Shown here one piece after another: positions 5,618 to 7,813 of a stretch of 7,813 nt of DNA. How positions within the stretch are numbered: the first letter of the stretch is position 1; each line of letters starts with the position of its first letter. This DNA comes from Dehalococcoidia bacterium (lineage in GTDB: Bacteria; Chloroflexota; Dehalococcoidia; Dehalococcoidales; DAOWLH01): positions 1-7,813 of the forward strand of contig DAOWDO010000078.1 in the NCBI GenBank assembly GCA_030638985.1, in the 5' to 3' direction. The notes under the pieces are model-generated. The model was not told where the DNA came from, made no database searches, and saw nothing but the letters and a program-made list of their open reading frames with translations. The translations under genes and the position numbers were made by a program.

Positions 5618-6684
5618 GTAATCTGTGCCTCTAGCTGCTTTGCCTGCTCGCTGGTGGCGATGGCATCAATCAGGTCGTCCAGCTCTCCTTCCAGAATCTT
5701 GGGCAGGTTGTGCAGGGTGAGCCCGATACGGTGGTCGGTAAGCCGGTCCTGGGGGAAGTTATAAGTTCTGATTTTCTCGGCCCGTTCACCGGTACCAACC
5801 TGAGAGCGGCGCTCGGCGGTGATTTCGCCGGCCTGTTTTTGCTTCTCCAGCTCCAGGAGACGGGCCCGCAAAACAGACATGGCCCTAGTTCTGTTTCGGT
5901 GCTGGGAGCGTTCGTCCTGGCTGACAATCACCATACCCGTCGGTAGATGGGTCAGGCGCACCGCGGTGGCCACCTTGTTTACATTCTGGCCGCCGGGGCC
6001 GCCGCTGTGGAAAATGTCGACTCTGAGGTCGTTGGGGTTGATATTCACCTCTACCTCGTCGGCTTCCGGCAGGACGGCTACCGTAGCCGTTGAGGTGTGA
6101 ATCCTGCCTGAGGATTCGGTAACCGGCACCCGCTGCACCCGGTGGACGCCTCTTTCATACTTGAAGCGGCTGAAGGCTCCTTTGCCCTTAATCTCAAAGA
6201 TGATTTCTCTGATGCCGCCAACGGGTGTCTCATTGGCGTTTATGATGTCCGTTGCCCAGCCTTTCGTCTGGGCATAGCGGCCGTACATGCGAAAAAGGTC
6301 GGCGGCAAAGAGGCCGGCCTCCTCACCGCCGGTACCGGCCCTGATTTCCATGATGATGTCCCTGTCATCGTTGGCGTCGCGGGGCAGCAGGGCCAGTTTG
6401 AGCTGCTGCAGCTGTTCCTCCAGTTGTGGTTCCAGGATTTCAATCTCCTGGACAGCCAGCGCTTTCATGTCCTCGTCCCGTTCTTCGGCCAGCAGGGATT
6501 TCGCCTCTTCCAGTTCACTGCTGGTAGCCTTGAACCGGCGGTATTTAGCCACCAGGTCCTCCAGGCCGGCTCTCTCCTGAGCCAGGGCCTGAAGCTGCTT
6601 GGGGTCGGTAGCTATCTCGGGGGTAGCTATTTGCCTTTCCAGCTCCTGATAGCGCTTCTCTATTGCTGCCAGTCTGTCTAACAT
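5614..6684 (-). CDS. prfA: Peptide chain release factor 1
   Basis: RF1 recognises UAA and UAG stop codons on the ribosome and triggers peptide release. Starting at ATG 6684 the protein is 356 aa, close to the usual length. Domain 1 is a helical, coiled-coil-rich region (about 1-105). MEIRAGTGGEEAGLFA follows at 112-127. The stop-codon-reading tripeptide is PVT at 187-189 within RVPVTESSGRIHTS, which marks RF1 rather than RF2 (SPF). The catalytic GGQ is at 231-233 in SGGPGGQNVNK, and Gln233 is the PrmC target. The C-terminal part has QDERSQHRNR (256-265) and RIRTYNFPQ-like EKIRTYNFPQDRLTDHR (303-319). A longer reading from TTG at 6696 would add only MRLA and would place the start inside the ribosome binding site. 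The ATG preceded by GAGG with a 6-base spacer is therefore preferred, and it matches the family start MLDRL. The stop overlaps the prmC start by four bases. Confidence 0.96.
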   Translation of the reverse strand: MLDRLAAIEKRYQELERQIATPEIATDPKQLQALAQERAGLEDLVAKYRRFKATSSELEEAKSLLAEERDEDMKALAVQEIEILEPQLEEQLQQLKLALLPRDANDDRDIIMEIRAGTGGEEAGLFAADLFRMYGRYAQTKGWATDIINANETPVGGIREIIFEIKGKGAFSRFKYERGVHRVQRVPVTESSGRIHTSTATVAVLPEADEVEVNINPNDLRVDIFHSGGPGGQNVNKVATAVRLTHLPTGMVIVSQDERSQHRNRTRAMSVLRARLLELEKQKQAGEITAERRSQVGTGERAEKIRTYNFPQDRLTDHRIGLTLHNLPKILEGELDDLIDAIATSEQAKQLEAQIT

Positions 6685-6690
6685 GGCTAA

Positions 6691-6694
6691 CCTC
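6691..6694 (-). promoter_or_regulatory. Ribosome binding site that decides the prfA start
   Basis: GAGG on the minus strand lies six bases before ATG 6684. It overlaps the alternative TTG at 6696-6694, which argues that the TTG is not the initiation codon. Confidence 0.7.
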
Positions 6695-6700
6695 AAAATA

Positions 6701-6709
6701 AGTATAGCA
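6701..6709 (-). promoter_or_regulatory. Extended -10 promoter element before prfA
   Basis: The minus strand reads TG-C-TATACT, matching the extended -10 form TGnTATAAT at all but one base. The hexamer 17 bases further upstream (GGCAAA, 6724-6729) is not a good -35, which extended -10 promoters can tolerate. Transcription would begin near 6693-6696, which leaves a leader of only about 10-12 bases with the ribosome binding site almost at its 5' end. That short leader is the main reason for caution. If real, prfA and prmC, and perhaps downstream genes, can be transcribed independently of the nucleotidyltransferase gene. Confidence 0.4.
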
Positions 6710-6715
6710 CAAAGG

Positions 6716-6740
6716 AAAAAAACTTTGCCGGATGTCTGGC
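6716..6740 (-). terminator. Weak terminator-like hairpin with U7 tract after the nucleotidyltransferase
   Basis: On the minus strand, GCCAG-ACAT-CCGGC can pair as a five-position stem with one A-C mismatch. After four bases (AAAG) a run of seven T follows. The stem is short and imperfect and is separated from the U-tract, so any termination is likely partial. It lies 17 bases after the stop of the nucleotidyltransferase and directly before the prfA promoter element, where a boundary between transcription units would be sensible. Confidence 0.2.
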
Positions 6741-6756
6741 TGCTTGAGGGCGGCTT

Positions 6757-7788
6757 CTAACAGACCGAGTTACCCGGCTGGATGCGGCTGCCCGGTTCCA
6801 GTTTATAGCCGGCGGCTATGGAGACACCATCTCCCAGTACCGCTTTCCGGCTGATGCTGCCGGCGCCGAGTTGGCAGTTATTGGCAATGATAGATTCGCT
6901 TACCACCGCTCCCGGTCCGATTTCAACTCCGTTCCAGATAACGGATGCCTCTATGACCGCTTTTTCCATTATCTTGCAGCCAGAGCCGATGACCGCCGGC
7001 CCGGTTATTTGGGCTTCGGGGTGGACCTCACTTCCGCCGGCGACGATTATCCGGTTGTCTGATTTCGGGTGGTACTGGTTGCTCTGGCCACTGAGCAGGT
7101 CATTGTTCAGCCGCAAATACTTTTCCGGGGTGCCGATGTCTATCCAGTAACAGGGAGAAGGATAGGCGTACATTGGCTCGTCTCGCTCCAGGAGCATGGG
7201 GAAGAGCTGGCGCTCAAAGCTGAAAACGGTCTCTGCCGGAGCGCATGACAGGATTTCCGGTTCCAGGATGTAGGTGCCGGCATTGATCATGTTGGTGGTC
7301 ACCTGGTCCCAGGTAGGCTTTTCCAGGAAACGGGTCACCCGGCCCTGGGCGTCGGTCTCTATCAGGCCGTAGCTGGTGGGGTCATCAACCGGCGTAAGGG
7401 CGATGGTCGCCTTTGATTTCTTCCGGCGGTGAAAGTCCATCATGGCGGTGAGGTCGAGGTCGGTGAAGATATCCCCGTTTAGCACCAGGAAGGTCTCGTC
7501 CAGGTATTGCTGGCTGTTCTTGACGGCGCCGGCGGTGCCCAGTGCTGTCTCTTCCATAACATAGATGAGCTCCAGCCCGAAGTTGCCGCCATCACCGAAG
7601 TGGTCTTCGATAGGCTGGGGCAGGTAGTTGAGGGTCAGTATTGTCTTGGTGACATTATGGCGGCTGAGGCGGCGGATGACATATTCCAGAAAGGGCTTGT
7701 TGAGCACCGGCACCATGGCCTTGGGTGTTTTTATGGTCAGTGGCCTCAGCCGGGTGCCCAGGCCGCCCACTAAAATAACTGCCTTCAC
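6757..7788 (-). CDS. Sugar-phosphate nucleotidyltransferase (mannose-1-phosphate guanylyltransferase-like)
   Basis: This 343-aa enzyme belongs to the nucleotidyltransferases that join a sugar 1-phosphate to an NTP, giving an NDP-sugar and pyrophosphate for cell-surface or glycan synthesis. The N-terminal catalytic domain (about 1-235) shows LVGGLGTRLRPLT (6-18), PKAMVPV with Lys23 (22-28), ETALGTAGAV (80-89), the metal-binding LNGD (103-106), FLEKP (154-158), NAGTYIL (169-175) and YWIDIGTPEKY (214-224) with Asp217. The C-terminal part (about 245-343) has repeated hexapeptide-like turns (HPEAQI, GPAVIG, GPGAVV, GDGVSI) typical of a left-handed beta helix. This architecture resembles GDP-mannose pyrophosphorylases, but glucose-1-phosphate nucleotidylyltransferases look similar, so sugar and nucleotide specificity are not settled. 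The start is GTG at 7788, preceded by GAGG (7795-7798) six bases upstream, and it gives the family N-terminus MKAVILVGG. An ATG at 7790-7788 is out of frame and stops at once. Confidence 0.92.
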   Translation of the reverse strand: MKAVILVGGLGTRLRPLTIKTPKAMVPVLNKPFLEYVIRRLSRHNVTKTILTLNYLPQPIEDHFGDGGNFGLELIYVMEETALGTAGAVKNSQQYLDETFLVLNGDIFTDLDLTAMMDFHRRKKSKATIALTPVDDPTSYGLIETDAQGRVTRFLEKPTWDQVTTNMINAGTYILEPEILSCAPAETVFSFERQLFPMLLERDEPMYAYPSPCYWIDIGTPEKYLRLNNDLLSGQSNQYHPKSDNRIIVAGGSEVHPEAQITGPAVIGSGCKIMEKAVIEASVIWNGVEIGPGAVVSESIIANNCQLGAGSISRKAVLGDGVSIAAGYKLEPGSRIQPGNSVC

Positions 7789-7794
7789 ATTGAA

Positions 7795-7798
7795 CCTC
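7795..7798 (-). promoter_or_regulatory. Ribosome binding site supporting the GTG start of the nucleotidyltransferase
   Basis: GAGG on the minus strand lies six bases before GTG 7788. The bases around the start read ATGTGA, so the GTG overlaps a TGA. An upstream gene outside the window could end there, but too little sequence is visible to say. Confidence 0.65.
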
Positions 7799-7813
7799 GG
7801 GAGGCTGACTGCC

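Noticed and set aside
6142..6681. 179-codon open frame on the plus strand opposite prfA
   Set aside because: It lies wholly antisense to a certain gene, the protein has no recognisable motif, and the residue mix looks like a reverse-strand shadow of GC-rich codons.
6685..6696. TTG at 6696 as the start of prfA
   Set aside because: It overlaps the GAGG ribosome binding site and adds four residues absent from the family start MLDRL. ATG 6684 is better.
1..7813. Search for CRISPR arrays, tRNAs, transposases, phage genes, toxin-antitoxin pairs or tandem repeats
   Set aside because: I see no regularly spaced repeats, cloverleaf-like structures, transposase motifs or short paired toxin-antitoxin ORFs. 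The window reads as core chromosomal genes.

Overview
This window looks like ordinary chromosomal DNA from a GC-rich, probably anaerobic bacterium. Gene content and protein style suggest Chloroflexota, most likely a Dehalococcoidia-like lineage. These pointers are an EF-G2-type elongation factor, an NLPY-type PrmC and an ETF pair with a 'GRQAADWGEGQVG' loop. That assignment is inference from protein character, since no rRNA or other decisive marker is present. The DNA is almost fully coding, with no tRNA, rRNA, CRISPR array, insertion sequence, phage gene or obvious horizontally acquired block.

Layout: one plus-strand gene (13-2082) encodes an elongation factor G paralogue. It converges on a minus-strand run of six genes, and the two converging stop codons share the bases CTAG. 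In the direction of minus-strand transcription, from high to low coordinate, the run is: a sugar-phosphate nucleotidyltransferase (7788-6757), peptide chain release factor 1 prfA (6684-5614), the release-factor methyltransferase prmC (5617-4790), a two-helix membrane protein of unknown function (4738-4001), and the electron transfer flavoprotein subunits etfB (3896-3096) and etfA (3080-2079).

How the genes work together: prfA and prmC overlap by ATGA and form a functional pair, because PrmC methylates the GGQ glutamine of RF1. etfB and etfA lie 15 bases apart and encode the two halves of one flavin electron carrier. The nucleotidyltransferase (nucleotide-sugar supply) and the membrane protein have no evident functional link to either pair. 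A good extended -10 element lies just before prfA, so prfA-prmC may have its own promoter. The 104-base gap before etfB is the largest intergenic space. It holds an orphan near-perfect Shine-Dalgarno sequence and two tiny ORFs.

I found no convincing previously undescribed system. The points most worth a second look are the uncharacterised membrane protein, the altered GTPase motifs of the EF-G paralogue, the atypical flavin and nucleotide loops of the ETF, the NLPY catalytic motif of PrmC and the leader region before etfB.
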